A stretch of 12,272 nucleotides of DNA from Firmicutes bacterium CAG:555 (GCA_000431075.1 HF986915.1:59321-71592); one strand, 5' to 3'; shown: positions 1-7,320, numbered from the stretch's first letter. Program-made: numbers and translations. Notes: generated by a model from the letters alone, not told the origin.

Positions 1-8
1 GCGGGTAT

Positions 9-908
9 CTAGGAAGCGTCAACCGTGCAGGCGGTGAGCCTGCCCTTTTTGACAGCAACGCTGTCGCCGTTGACCGCAACATCCGCACCAAAGCTGCGCA
101 GAATGTCGATAATTTTCTTGTCGCCCTGACTTGTGTGCTCAGGGATGTTTTTCACCGTCACGCCTTTGTCGGACAAAGCGCCCATGCACAGGAAAAACGC
201 CGCATTCGACAGGTCGCCCTCGACCGTGCAAGCCTCATTCAGGCGGTAGCGCTGATTGCCGGGTATGGCGTATACATTATCATTTTTCGCAAACTCGATG
301 CCCGACTGGCGCAGGGCATTTTCCGTCATGGCGATGTATGCGCTTGATTCGAGCTTGCCCGTGACGGTGAGTGTGCTGTCGGTGTCTAAAAGAGGAAGCG
401 CAAACAGAAGCCCCGAGATAAACTGCGAGGACACATTGCCCGCTATCTCAAATTCACCACCTGTTAGCTTGCCGGAGCAGTGAAGCTCCGTGCCGATGCG
501 CTCAAGCGTCATGCCGTGTTCGGTCAGCACCTCGTCAAGCGGGCTAAGGGGACGCTCTGAGAGTCTGCCCTCCATTTTGAACACAACGCTTTCGCCCAAT
601 GCGCCGCACACGGGGATGAGAAAACGCAGGGTCGAGCCGCTTTCACCGCAGTGCAGGACCTTGACCCCTTTGCTCGGCTTTGCGCACGGCTCAACACGCA
701 AAACACCCTCGTGAAGCTCCGTTACATCGGCACACAGCGTTTGCACGCAGCTTGCCGCCGCGGCAATGTCCTTGGATATATCGCCGCAGTCGAGCGTAAC
801 GCCGCTTGCACCCAGTCCGGCGCAAATAAGAAGTCTTTGTGCGTGCGATTTTGAGCTTGGGGCGGAAGTCATGCCGCAGCGCTGTCCGTTTTTGAGGGTG
901 ATGTTCAT
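9..908 (-). CDS. aroA: 3-phosphoshikimate 1-carboxyvinyltransferase (EPSP synthase), interrupted by TAG near the window edge
   Basis: EPSP synthase joins shikimate 3-phosphate and PEP, the penultimate step to chorismate. The 299 visible residues show the family's ordered motifs: PSSKSHAQR at 17-25 (the N-terminal SKS substrate site), GESGSTLRF at 88-96 (PEP/phosphate loop), ERP at 118-120, SSQFISGLL at 160-168 and EGDLSNAAFF at 230-239. Family members are usually about 420-430 residues, so roughly the last 125 are missing. The frame ends at TAG after VDAS. The next codons read I-P, exactly where the conserved xIPD motif with the catalytic Asp should follow, so this is an interruption and not a natural C-terminus. 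The ATG at 908 has AAGGAG five bases upstream, overlapping the aroB stop (9-nt gap). It is the last visible gene of the aro operon. Identity is near certain; whether the stop is real is not. Confidence 0.9.
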   Translation of the reverse strand: MNITLKNGQRCGMTSAPSSKSHAQRLLICAGLGASGVTLDCGDISKDIAAAASCVQTLCADVTELHEGVLRVEPCAKPSKGVKVLHCGESGSTLRFLIPVCGALGESVVFKMEGRLSERPLSPLDEVLTEHGMTLERIGTELHCSGKLTGGEFEIAGNVSSQFISGLLFALPLLDTDSTLTVTGKLESSAYIAMTENALRQSGIEFAKNDNVYAIPGNQRYRLNEACTVEGDLSNAAFFLCMGALSDKGVTVKNIPEHTSQGDKKIIDILRSFGADVAVNGDSVAVKKGRLTACTVDAS

Positions 909-917
909 ACTAACTCC

Positions 918-1958
918 TTAAAGCCAGTCCCGCAGAGCGTCAATGTCGATGCTCTTGATGCGGCACGAGCCTATCTTCTCCGGCACGATCAGATGCATTT
1001 TTCCGCCGGAAATTTTCTTGTCCGCCTTCGAGGCTTCAAACAGCTCATCGGCCGTGAAGCTCGTCTCGGTCGGCAGGTCGTATTTTTTAAGTGTTTCTAT
1101 AATTATATCACGGCAACTTTCGCTGCAAAAGCCCTTGTCGGCTGCCGCTCGGGCTATCATAGCCATGCCGATGGCAACTGCGTCGCCGTGGTGCACGGCG
1201 TAGCCGCTGCATTTTTCAACGGCGTGACCGATGCTGTGTCCGAGATTCAGAAGCATCCTCATGCCACGGTCAAACTCATCCTCGTTGACAATGCGGCTTT
1301 TTATTCTCACGCAGCTTGCTATGACCGCTTCCTCATTGGCCTTGATGCCGCCGGAGGACACCGTGTCAAACAGCTCGCCGCCGGCCAAAACGCCGTACTT
1401 CACTATCTCTGCACAGCCGCAGCGGTAGTCGGCATCGGGCAGGGTCTTGAGCGTGTCAGGGTCGCAGAAAACGGCAATGGGCTGATAAAAGCAGCCCGCC
1501 TGATTTTTGCCGGAGTTTAGGTTTATTGCAGTCTTGCCGCCAACGGAGGAGTCGACCGCCGCAAGCAGCGTTGTGGGTATCTGCACAAAGCTTATGCCCC
1601 GAAGATATGTTGCAGCGGCAAAGCCCGCAAGGTCGCCCGTTACGCCGCCGCCGAGGGCAACGAGTATATCAGAGCGGCTGACATGACTGTCGCACAGGAA
1701 GTTAAGAAGCTTACCGTATGTCTCAAGGCTCTTTGCCGGCTCGCCGCCTTGGTGGATAAAGTGCAGCACCTCAAAGCCTGCACCCTCAAGCGATGCCGTG
1801 ACGGTCTCACCGTAGAGCGGGTAGGTGTTCGGACCGCTGACGATGACGGCCCTTGCGGGCTTGGTGAGCTTTGCCGTTTCTTCGCCGACACGAGCGATAA
1901 GCCCACGCTCGATGAGTACATTATAATCAGTTGAAGCGGAAACGGGGATGGATATCAT
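918..1958 (-). CDS. aroB: 3-dehydroquinate synthase
   Basis: AroB converts DAHP to 3-dehydroquinate, the second shikimate-pathway step, using NAD and a divalent metal in the cytoplasm. At 346 residues it has normal length. Visible motifs are GGEPAKS at 71-77, the NAD-binding GGGVTGDLAGF at 103-113, IPTTLLAAVDSSVGGKT at 127-143, RCGCAEIVKYG at 179-189 and NLGHSIGHA at 238-246. By family alignment the metal ligands are Glu184, His241 and His257 (in HHGDAVAIGM). The ATG at 1958 overlaps the tyrA stop by 4 bp (ATGA), and a strong AAGGAGGAGG run lies inside the tyrA 3' end, so translation is probably coupled. The stop is TAA. No damage is seen. Confidence 0.97.
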   Translation of the reverse strand: MISIPVSASTDYNVLIERGLIARVGEETAKLTKPARAVIVSGPNTYPLYGETVTASLEGAGFEVLHFIHQGGEPAKSLETYGKLLNFLCDSHVSRSDILVALGGGVTGDLAGFAAATYLRGISFVQIPTTLLAAVDSSVGGKTAINLNSGKNQAGCFYQPIAVFCDPDTLKTLPDADYRCGCAEIVKYGVLAGGELFDTVSSGGIKANEEAVIASCVRIKSRIVNEDEFDRGMRMLLNLGHSIGHAVEKCSGYAVHHGDAVAIGMAMIARAAADKGFCSESCRDIIIETLKKYDLPTETSFTADELFEASKADKKISGGKMHLIVPEKIGSCRIKSIDIDALRDWL

Positions 1959-2788
1959 CTGCCGTCGACCTCCTCCTTGCGCCGCCTGCCGTCGTCAAGA
2001 AGCTTTTCCAGCGTCTCAGAGTCATCGTTTTTGACGGCGTCACGGTACTGCTCGAGCGCTGCAATGAACCAGTCGAGTTCGTTTAATATGCAGTCACGGT
2101 TTTCCAAAAACAGCTCCGCCCAAAGCTTGGGGTTGAGCCATGCGACTCTCGTCAGATCCTTGTAGCTGCCTGCGGAAAAGCCCTTGTGAGCTGCCGCCGT
2201 GGGGCTTTTGATGTAGGCGTTTGAGATGATGTGCGGCATCTGCGAGGTGAAGGCGATAAGCTCGTCGTGCTTTTCGGCGGTGGTCACGGAGATGCTGCCG
2301 AAGCCCACCGGCGCAAGCAGAGTTTTGACCCGGTCTAATAGCTCAATATCGTCAAAAGACGGCGGTACGATGACCATGGGCGCATTGTGGAAAAGGTTTG
2401 CCCTTGCGTATTTGAAGCCCGATTTGTGCGTGCCCGCCATTGGGTGACCGCCGAGGTAGGTGAAGCCGTATTCCTCGGCGATGGGGAAGCACATGGAGCA
2501 GATCTTGCGCTTTGTACCGCATGCGTCGATGACGACGGGCTTTTTGCCGATATGCGGAGCCATGCGTCTTAAAAATGCTTCGGCAGCCTCGGGGAACACG
2601 GCGATGATGACAAGATCGCAGCTTCCGATATTCTCCTCGGTGAGCTCGCCGTCGACTGCGCCGCTGAGCATTGCGAATCTGAGCGTGTCTTCAGTTCTGT
2701 TGCAGGCGAGGACTGTTTCGCCCGCTTCGTGGTAGGCTTTCGCAAACGAGCCGCCTATAAGTCCCAGTCCAACTATTCCGACCGTCAT
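1955..2788 (-). CDS. tyrA: Prephenate dehydrogenase, short form without ACT domain
   Basis: TyrA oxidatively decarboxylates prephenate to 4-hydroxyphenylpyruvate, the committed step to tyrosine. The 277 residues open with a Rossmann fold (GIVGLGLIGGS, GxGxxG at 7-12). They carry GGHPMAG at 113-119 with the conserved active-site His115, the AEKHDELIAFTSQMPHI segment at 171-187 and GSYKDLTRVA at 207-216. The protein stops where the catalytic dimerisation domain ends. The C-terminal ACT domain found in longer Gram-positive TyrA proteins (about 370 residues) is absent, which suggests Tyr feedback acts elsewhere in the operon. It shares 4-bp ATGA overlaps with DAHP synthase upstream and aroB downstream. 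An arogenate preference cannot be ruled out from sequence alone. Confidence 0.93.
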   Translation of the reverse strand: MTVGIVGLGLIGGSFAKAYHEAGETVLACNRTEDTLRFAMLSGAVDGELTEENIGSCDLVIIAVFPEAAEAFLRRMAPHIGKKPVVIDACGTKRKICSMCFPIAEEYGFTYLGGHPMAGTHKSGFKYARANLFHNAPMVIVPPSFDDIELLDRVKTLLAPVGFGSISVTTAEKHDELIAFTSQMPHIISNAYIKSPTAAAHKGFSAGSYKDLTRVAWLNPKLWAELFLENRDCILNELDWFIAALEQYRDAVKNDDSETLEKLLDDGRRRKEEVDGR

Positions 2789-3789
2789 TCCGTCACGACC
2801 TCACGAATAGCGTTTACCGCCTTGGCAAGACTGTCGTACTCCTCGGGACGCAGCGACTGCGCACCGTCGCACAGTGCGTGCATGGGGTCGTTGTGGACTT
2901 CAATGATAAGACCGTCGCAGCCGGCTGCAACGCCCGCCAGCGCCATGGGCCGTACAAGTCTTGCAACGCCCGTTGCGTGGCTCGGATCAACGATGACCGG
3001 CAGGTGCGTAAGCTCATGCAGCATGGGGACGACCGCAAGGTCGAGGGTGTTTCTCGTGTAGTCGTCGAAGGTGCGGATGCCGCGCTCGCAGAGGATAATC
3101 TGCTCGTTGCCGCCTGCCATGATGTACTCGGCACTCATGAGGAACTCCTTGATGGTGCTTGCAAGACCACGCTTGAGCAAAATGGGCTTGCGCAGCTTGC
3201 CGACCTCACGCAGAAGGTCGAAGTTCTGCATGTTTCTTGCGCCGATCTGGATGACATCGACATCCTCAAACAGGGGCAGGTCATTAACGCCCATGACCTC
3301 GGTCACAATGGGAAGACCCGTTTCCTGCTTTGCTATCTTCAGAAGCTCAAGGCCGGTTGCCTTAAGACCCTGGAAGTCGTAGGGGGAAGTCCTGGGCTTG
3401 AAAGCACCGCCGCGGAGCATATTTGCGCCGCTTGCCTTGACGGCCTTTGCAATGCCGACTATCTGTTCCTCGTTCTCGACCGAGCAGGGGCCTGCTATCA
3501 TGACGAAGTTGCCGCCGCCGACCTTGACATCACCGACGGTGACGATGGTATCATCGGGGTGGAACTTTCTGTTGCAGCACTTGAACGGATCGGTCACCGT
3601 CTTGACGGAGTCTACGATATCGAGACTTGCAACGAGGTCCTTATCCACCTGCGAAGTGTCACCCACGAGACCGAGAACGGTCTGATAGCTGCCTACGGAG
3701 ATGTGGACATCAACGCCCTGACTTTTCAGCCAAGCGATAAGCTGCTGCTTTTTTTCTTCCTTAGTTCCGTGCTTCAAAATTACTATCAT
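2785..3789 (-). CDS. aroF: 3-deoxy-7-phosphoheptulonate (DAHP) synthase, type I-beta with N-terminal regulatory domain
   Basis: DAHP synthase condenses PEP with erythrose 4-phosphate, the entry step of the shikimate pathway. The 334-residue protein has a ferredoxin-like (ACT-like) N-terminal domain at about 1-70. In the Thermotoga-type enzyme this domain binds Tyr/Phe and inhibits catalysis. The barrel follows, with GPCSVE at 100-105, LRGGAFKPRTSPYDF at 125-139, KPILLKRG at 201-208, DPSHATG at 268-274 and IEVHNDP at 296-302. Cys102, His271, Glu297 and Asp308 fit the metal-ligand pattern. I place the start at ATG 3789 because GGAGG (3799-3803) lies 9 bases upstream. A longer in-frame GTG start at 3828 would begin inside the attenuator hairpin and add 13 residues foreign to the family. 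It is the first structural gene of the operon. The symbol is by analogy; aroG or aroA(G) naming is also used. Confidence 0.95.
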   Translation of the reverse strand: MIVILKHGTKEEKKQQLIAWLKSQGVDVHISVGSYQTVLGLVGDTSQVDKDLVASLDIVDSVKTVTDPFKCCNRKFHPDDTIVTVGDVKVGGGNFVMIAGPCSVENEEQIVGIAKAVKASGANMLRGGAFKPRTSPYDFQGLKATGLELLKIAKQETGLPIVTEVMGVNDLPLFEDVDVIQIGARNMQNFDLLREVGKLRKPILLKRGLASTIKEFLMSAEYIMAGGNEQIILCERGIRTFDDYTRNTLDLAVVPMLHELTHLPVIVDPSHATGVARLVRPMALAGVAAGCDGLIIEVHNDPMHALCDGAQSLRPEEYDSLAKAVNAIREVVTE

Positions 3790-3810
3790 TTTCTTTATCC
3801 TCCATAAGCA

Positions 3811-3846
3811 AAATAAAAAATGCGGCACAGACTATTCTGTGCCGCA
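3811..3846 (-). terminator. Leader terminator (attenuator) of the aro operon
   Basis: On the minus strand TGCGGCACAGA (3846-3836) pairs perfectly with TCTGTGCCGCA (3831-3821) around a 4-base loop, giving an 11-bp GC-rich stem. TTTTTTATTT follows at once. This is a textbook intrinsic terminator placed between the promoter and the DAHP synthase ribosome site. At this position it can only act as a conditional terminator of the operon. The plus strand has no T-run after the hairpin, so it is directional. Confidence 0.92.
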
Positions 3847-3888
3847 CGGAAATTCAAAAATGAACCCACTTGCTTTTGCGCATCACAA
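3837..3888 (-). promoter_or_regulatory. Putative antiterminator pairing in the aro leader
   Basis: TTGTGATGCGC (3888-3878, covering the last codon and stop of the leader peptide) can pair with GTGCGGCACAG (3847-3837, the first arm of the terminator). This gives 10 of 11 positions paired: 7 Watson-Crick and 3 G-U, with one A/G mismatch. It would exclude the terminator stem. The ATGCG within the first arm (3883-3879) can instead pair with CGCAT (3931-3927) in the Tyr7-Ala8-Tyr9 codons. That gives the four-segment 1:2, 2:3, 3:4 logic of classical amino acid attenuators. Pairings were found by eye; no folding energies were computed. Confidence 0.7.
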
Positions 3889-3951
3889 AACAGCCCTACT
3901 ATTGTGGTAAGTAAAGCGGTAATAGTATGCGTAAAAGAAGAAGTTTTTCAT
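3883..3951 (-). CDS. Phe/Tyr-rich leader peptide of the aro operon attenuator
   Basis: This is a 22-codon ORF. The peptide begins MKNFFFYAYYYRFTYH and ends with NSRAVL before a TGA stop. It contains four Phe codons (4, 5, 6, 13) and five Tyr codons (7, 9, 10, 11, 15), and no Trp. Nine aromatic residues in 22 is the hallmark of leader peptides that sense charging of the cognate tRNAs, such as the enterobacterial pheA leader. AAGAGG (3966-3961) lies 9 bases before the ATG, and a consensus promoter lies upstream. Its stop codon sits inside the antiterminator arm. A ribosome that finishes translation would cover that arm and allow termination. A ribosome stalled on Phe or Tyr codons would leave it free and allow readthrough. 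The peptide itself probably has no separate function. Confidence 0.9.
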   Translation of the reverse strand: MKNFFFYAYYYRFTYHNSRAVL

Positions 3952-3993
3952 GTTCAAATACCTCTTAAAAAGTCAATGCTTTTTACATCATGA

Positions 3994-4022
3994 AGTATAA
4001 CAGCGTCTAAAAGCCGTGTCAA
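3994..4022 (-). promoter_or_regulatory. Sigma-A promoter of the aro operon
   Basis: On the minus strand, a -35 TTGACA (4022-4017) matches consensus. A 17-base spacer leads to the -10 TATACT (3999-3994, 5 of 6). The predicted transcript starts near 3987, about 36 bases before the leader-peptide ATG. No competing promoter is seen before DAHP synthase. The -35 lies just beyond the terminator of the upstream dehydrogenase operon, so the two units are cleanly insulated. Confidence 0.88.
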
Positions 4023-4027
4023 CCAGT

Positions 4028-4058
4028 AAAAATCCACAATTCCGACTGAATTTGCGGA
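4028..4058 (-). terminator. Intrinsic terminator after the hemZ/kinase/SDR operon
   Basis: On the minus strand TCCGCAAATTC (4058-4048) pairs with GAATTGTGGA (4042-4033) with one bulged A and one G-U pair around a 5-base loop. TTTTT (4032-4028) follows. It begins 25 bases after the SDR stop codon. The stem is weaker than the other terminators here, but its position and T-run fit. Confidence 0.65.
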
Positions 4059-4082
4059 AAGCTAACTTGGCAATTTGCGCAA

Positions 4083-4844
4083 TTACTTGCCCTGCTGGCG
4101 GCACCAGACCTTCATAACGAGCCAGTTCGGCAGCAGCTTCACGCCCAAGACCTGAAGCCTTACGGGGAAGCCGAGGATTGACACCTTCTTGTTGCGCTTA
4201 AGATCCTTCATGGCCTTTGTGACGACCTGCTCGGCGGTGTAGTAGCGGTCATAATACTTAATTGTATTATCGTGCACTGCATGGTCGAAAAACTCGGTCT
4301 TTATCCAGCCCGGGGCGACCGCCATAACATGGATGCCGAGAGACTTAAGCTCAACGCCGAGGGCACGGGAGAAGTTGAGAACATATGCCTTCGACGCACC
4401 GTACACATTTATATACGGCACCGGCTGCCACGAGGAGTTCGACGCCATGTTTATAATGTGGCTGCCCTTGGACATATAGGGAATGGCCATGTAGGTCACG
4501 GCGGTGAGCGCACGGTCGTTGAGCTCGATTATATCAAGCTGCTTATCCATGTCCATGTCCTTGAATACGCCGAAAAGGCCGAAGCCTGCGGCGTTCACGA
4601 GCACACGGATATCCGGCGTCTCGGCCTCAAACATTTGCTTCAAAACGGCGAAATTTTCACGCTTGCCGAGGTCAAGGGTGATAGGACGTATCTTAGCCCT
4701 GCATTTTCCGGCAAGCTCTTCGAGCCGCTCCTTGCGGCGGGCAACGACCCATATCTCGTCAAGCTCAAAATCACGGTCTATCGCATAAACAAATTCTCTT
4801 CCCATGCCGGAGGATGCGCCGGTGATAAGTGCAATTTTCATCAT
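4083..4844 (-). CDS. Short-chain dehydrogenase/reductase (SDR) family oxidoreductase
   Basis: This is a classical SDR: an NAD(P)-dependent oxidoreductase of unknown substrate. Numbered from the second of two adjacent ATGs (4841), it has the cofactor motif TGASSGMG at 7-14, NAAG at 83-86, catalytic Ser134, and Tyr147 with Lys151 in YGASK. The RR just after the second strand (VVARRKER) often indicates NADPH preference. About 252 residues is normal for the family. AAAGGA (4851-4856) lies 6 bases before ATG 4844 and 9 bases before ATG 4841, so either may start the protein. An upstream in-frame TTG at 4859 lacks a ribosome site. The gene is 34 bases after the kinase gene and last in its operon. 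The basic, hydrophobic C-terminus (LPNWLVMKVWCRQQGK) could contact membrane, as in some SDR reductases, but this is only a suggestion. Confidence 0.88.
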   Translation of the reverse strand: MMKIALITGASSGMGREFVYAIDRDFELDEIWVVARRKERLEELAGKCRAKIRPITLDLGKRENFAVLKQMFEAETPDIRVLVNAAGFGLFGVFKDMDMDKQLDIIELNDRALTAVTYMAIPYMSKGSHIINMASNSSWQPVPYINVYGASKAYVLNFSRALGVELKSLGIHVMAVAPGWIKTEFFDHAVHDNTIKYYDRYYTAEQVVTKAMKDLKRNKKVSILGFPVRLQVLGVKLLPNWLVMKVWCRQQGK

Positions 4845-4878
4845 AATGAGTCCTTTCAATTTTTCCTTTTGTGTATGC

Positions 4879-5811
4879 TCAGTCGTCCTCGCCGCCGCCG
4901 ATAAATTCTCTTATCAGCGCATCGGGGGCAACCAAGCTTTCGTCTATCTCGCCGAAAAGCTGGATCGCAGGGAGAACGCTGCGAAGCTCGTCGTAGCGCT
5001 CGATGCCCTCGGGGATGGAGGAGAAAAGCTTCGTTGCCGTGCGGTTCATGACCGCAAGCTCGTAAGGGAACGACGAGTCGAACTGGTAGTTTGCCTTGTT
5101 CTTGAACGGGGAGATATACGCCTTTTCGCCGTGACGCACATTTGCCCACATACTCATCGTTGCGGCGGGGTCTGCGCCACGGAAGTTGTAGTCACGCACC
5201 GTGCGCCGCACAAGTCTGAACCATGTGCCCTTAAACACGACCGAGCCGTTGAATTCAACATTGCTGCGAGCCGAGATATAGAGCTTGAAAGCCTCGGGGT
5301 GGCGCTCGGTTATCATGTCGTTGAGTGCATGGATGCCCTCAAACACAACGATCTCGTCCTTCTTGAGCTTGATGGACTTGGACGGCTCGAACATACGCAT
5401 CTGGCGGGAAAACTCGTATTTGGGCACATAAATGCGCTTGCCCTGAGCGAGCAGGTCAAAGTGCTCGTTCAAAAGCTCCATATCGAGACACAGGGGCGAC
5501 TCAAGGTCGATCTCACCCTCGGCGGTACGGGGTGCGGTGGCAGGGTCTACCGTCATAAAATAATCGTCCATGCCGACATAGTGGGCGTGCACGCCCTTGC
5601 GCTCCAGCTCCTCGCTTATCTTGCGAGCCGTGGTCGTCTTACCCGAGCCCGAGGGGCCGGACAGAAGAACGATGGGGCTGTTTTTCCTGTTCGCAATTAT
5701 TTTATCTGCGGCGGTCTCGACACGCCGGCGGTAAACCTCGTCGCATTCCTCGATAAAGCCCTTGGGGTCGGCGACGGTCTTGAAGTTGATATCACTGAGC
5801 TGATATGCCAT
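4879..5811 (-). CDS. Uridine kinase / phosphoribulokinase-family P-loop kinase
   Basis: This is a 310-residue kinase of the PRK/uridine kinase family, which phosphorylates nucleosides or similar small hydroxyl substrates with ATP. A Walker A motif (GPSGSGKTT, 52-60) follows an N-terminal helical extension of about 45 residues. MDDYF (81-85) supplies the substrate/metal aspartates and VVFEGIHALND (155-165) resembles the Walker B region of uridine kinases. The TGS-type N-terminal domain of some Clostridia nucleoside kinases is not visible, so the substrate is uncertain. I choose ATG 5811 because AAAGGTG lies 8 bases upstream. GTG 5817 also reads in frame and would overlap the hemZ stop, but has poor spacing. 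It starts 2 bases after the hemZ stop, so the two are probably translationally coupled. Confidence 0.85.
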   Translation of the reverse strand: MAYQLSDINFKTVADPKGFIEECDEVYRRRVETAADKIIANRKNSPIVLLSGPSGSGKTTTARKISEELERKGVHAHYVGMDDYFMTVDPATAPRTAEGEIDLESPLCLDMELLNEHFDLLAQGKRIYVPKYEFSRQMRMFEPSKSIKLKKDEIVVFEGIHALNDMITERHPEAFKLYISARSNVEFNGSVVFKGTWFRLVRRTVRDYNFRGADPAATMSMWANVRHGEKAYISPFKNKANYQFDSSFPYELAVMNRTATKLFSSIPEGIERYDELRSVLPAIQLFGEIDESLVAPDALIREFIGGGEDD

Positions 5812-5813
5812 GT

Positions 5814-7320
5814 TCACTTCACCTTTCTGTAAAAATCTATGATGCCCTGCTTATCCGAGCAGGTCTTTTCTATACCGGATATGTATTCCGTGGGGTACTT
5901 CGGGGCAAAAAGCCGGATGTTTCTGCCCGAGCCGGCCGAGACGAGCTTTGTCGAGCCGCCGCCGCCGACGGCGATTATCGAGCACAGCTCCTCCATGATG
6001 CAGACATTGTAGAGGTTTATATACCCATCCTTCGCCCAGCCGACATTCTCAAAGCCGCCGGACATGAACTTCTGGCGGTAGAGGTAATAGGGGGAGTACC
6101 CGCTTTCCCGCAGTGCAGCGCCGGCTATGTCGAGCATACGCCCGACCTCCGCCGCCGTGGGGAGCACACTTCCCTCAAGCGTTATGCGAGAGCCTTTCTT
6201 GAGCGAGAGCGTGTGCACCGTGATATTCTCCGGCGCAAGTGCGATGACTTTGCGAAGCGTTTCCTCAAAGCCTGCGACCGTGTCGGAGGTGAGCCCGGCT
6301 ATAAGATCCATGTTCACCGCCATGCCGCCGACAGAGCGAACCTTCTCCAGTGCGTCGATTATATCCTGCGCCGTGTGCTTGCGGCCTATGGCGTCGAGCA
6401 CGGAGTCGACCATCGTCTGCGGGTTTACGCTGACCCTGTCAACACCGTGGGACCTCAAAACACGCAGCTTCTCGGTCGTTATCGTGTCGGGGCGGCCTGC
6501 TTCGACGGTGTATTCACGCAGGTGCGTAAGGTCAAAGCTGTCGGATATCTTCGAGCAAAGCCTGTCGAGCTGCTCGGCCGAGAGCGTCGTGGCTGTCGAG
6601 CTGCTCTGCCGAGATCGTCGTGGGCGTGCCTCCGCCCATGTATATTGATATGATATGCAGCCCAAGCTCGTTTACTGCCTTTGCCGCAGCGTCTATCTCG
6701 AGCATCAGCGCATCGAGAAACGGTGGGATGAGCTTCATGCTCTTTTGAACCGACTGGCTCACAAAGCTGCAATATGAGCAGCGTGTCGGGCAAAACGGGA
6801 TGCCGACATACAGGCAGATGTCCTTATCGCCCAGACTTCCTGCGACCGAGCGGGTCACGAGCGAGGTGTCACGGCATAGCTTCGCTCTCTCGGGGCTGAC
6901 ATCGTATTCTGTTATAAAGCGCCGTGTCGCCGTGTCGGGCTCACCCGTCTCATCAAGCATTGCGCAAAACAGCTTGCCCGGCCTCACACCGGTGAGCGAA
7001 CCCCATGCCGGACGGCTGTGTCCGGAGCGCAGGGCGGCACGGTAGAAGGCATTTTTAATTATGCGGCTGCAAAGCCTGTCACGGCTGAGGTCATCTGCGG
7101 CAAGCTCGGCATTAAATGCCGACCGTCCGACAAACATTTTGCCGTCCTTGGCAATGCGGCATACGCAGGTTATAAACTTCTTTCCCTTGCGCAGACTCAG
7201 CTCGACCCTGTCACCCTCCGGCTTTCCCTCGGGGTACTCGGGGCGTTCGGCGGGGTAGAGCGAGAGCATCATCTGCTCGGCTGCGTATTTATAATCATGT
7301 CCGATGAGATACAGCTTCAC
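5814..7320 (-). pseudogene. hemZ: Coproporphyrinogen dehydrogenase-like radical SAM protein HemZ, frameshifted by a 31-bp tandem duplication
   Basis: HemZ is a radical SAM protein of the HemN/HemW group, annotated as oxygen-independent coproporphyrinogen dehydrogenase; its true role in Clostridia is uncertain. The upstream frame has the HemZ signature WGSLTGVRPGK (106-116), the 4Fe-4S motif CPTRCSYC with Cys177, Cys181 and Cys184, and GGGTPT (229-234). The frame then shifts at an imperfect 31-bp tandem repeat (6562-6623) and soon stops. The second frame carries the C-terminal half (LSAEQLDRLCSKISDSF, TVEAGRPDT, RVSVNPQTM) to a TGA at 5814. The span is 1507 bases; minus 31 it is 1476, exactly 491 codons plus stop, the normal HemZ length. 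The start is GTG 7320, with AAAAGGAG (7328-7335) 7 bases upstream. No other lesion is visible, so the defect is recent or an assembly artefact. Confidence 0.88.
6562..6623 (-). repeat. 31-bp imperfect tandem duplication inside hemZ
   Basis: Two adjacent 31-bp copies (6562-6592 and 6593-6623) differ at two positions only. In coding sense the upstream copy encodes TTISAEQLD and the downstream copy TTLSAEQLD in another frame. One difference is ATC/CTC (Ile/Leu) and the other is GCA/GCC (synonymous). Because 31 is not a multiple of 3, the duplication causes the hemZ frameshift. Confidence 0.95.

Noticed and set aside
1..908. Glyphosate-resistance class of the EPSP synthase
   Set aside because: The visible loop (GESGSTLRF) differs from the classic sensitive GNAGTA form, but the C-terminal third is absent and class cannot be assigned safely by eye.
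3829..3993. T-box or riboswitch in the aro leader
   Set aside because: The leader is short, has no T-box TGGNACC-like antiterminator bulge sequence and no specifier stem. The Phe/Tyr leader peptide explains the terminator better.
4804..6653. Long open frames on the plus strand (342 and 282 codons) opposite the kinase and hemZ genes
   Set aside because: They lack ribosome sites and recognisable motifs and mirror the codon pattern of the clear minus-strand genes. They are antisense shadows common in GC-rich coding DNA.
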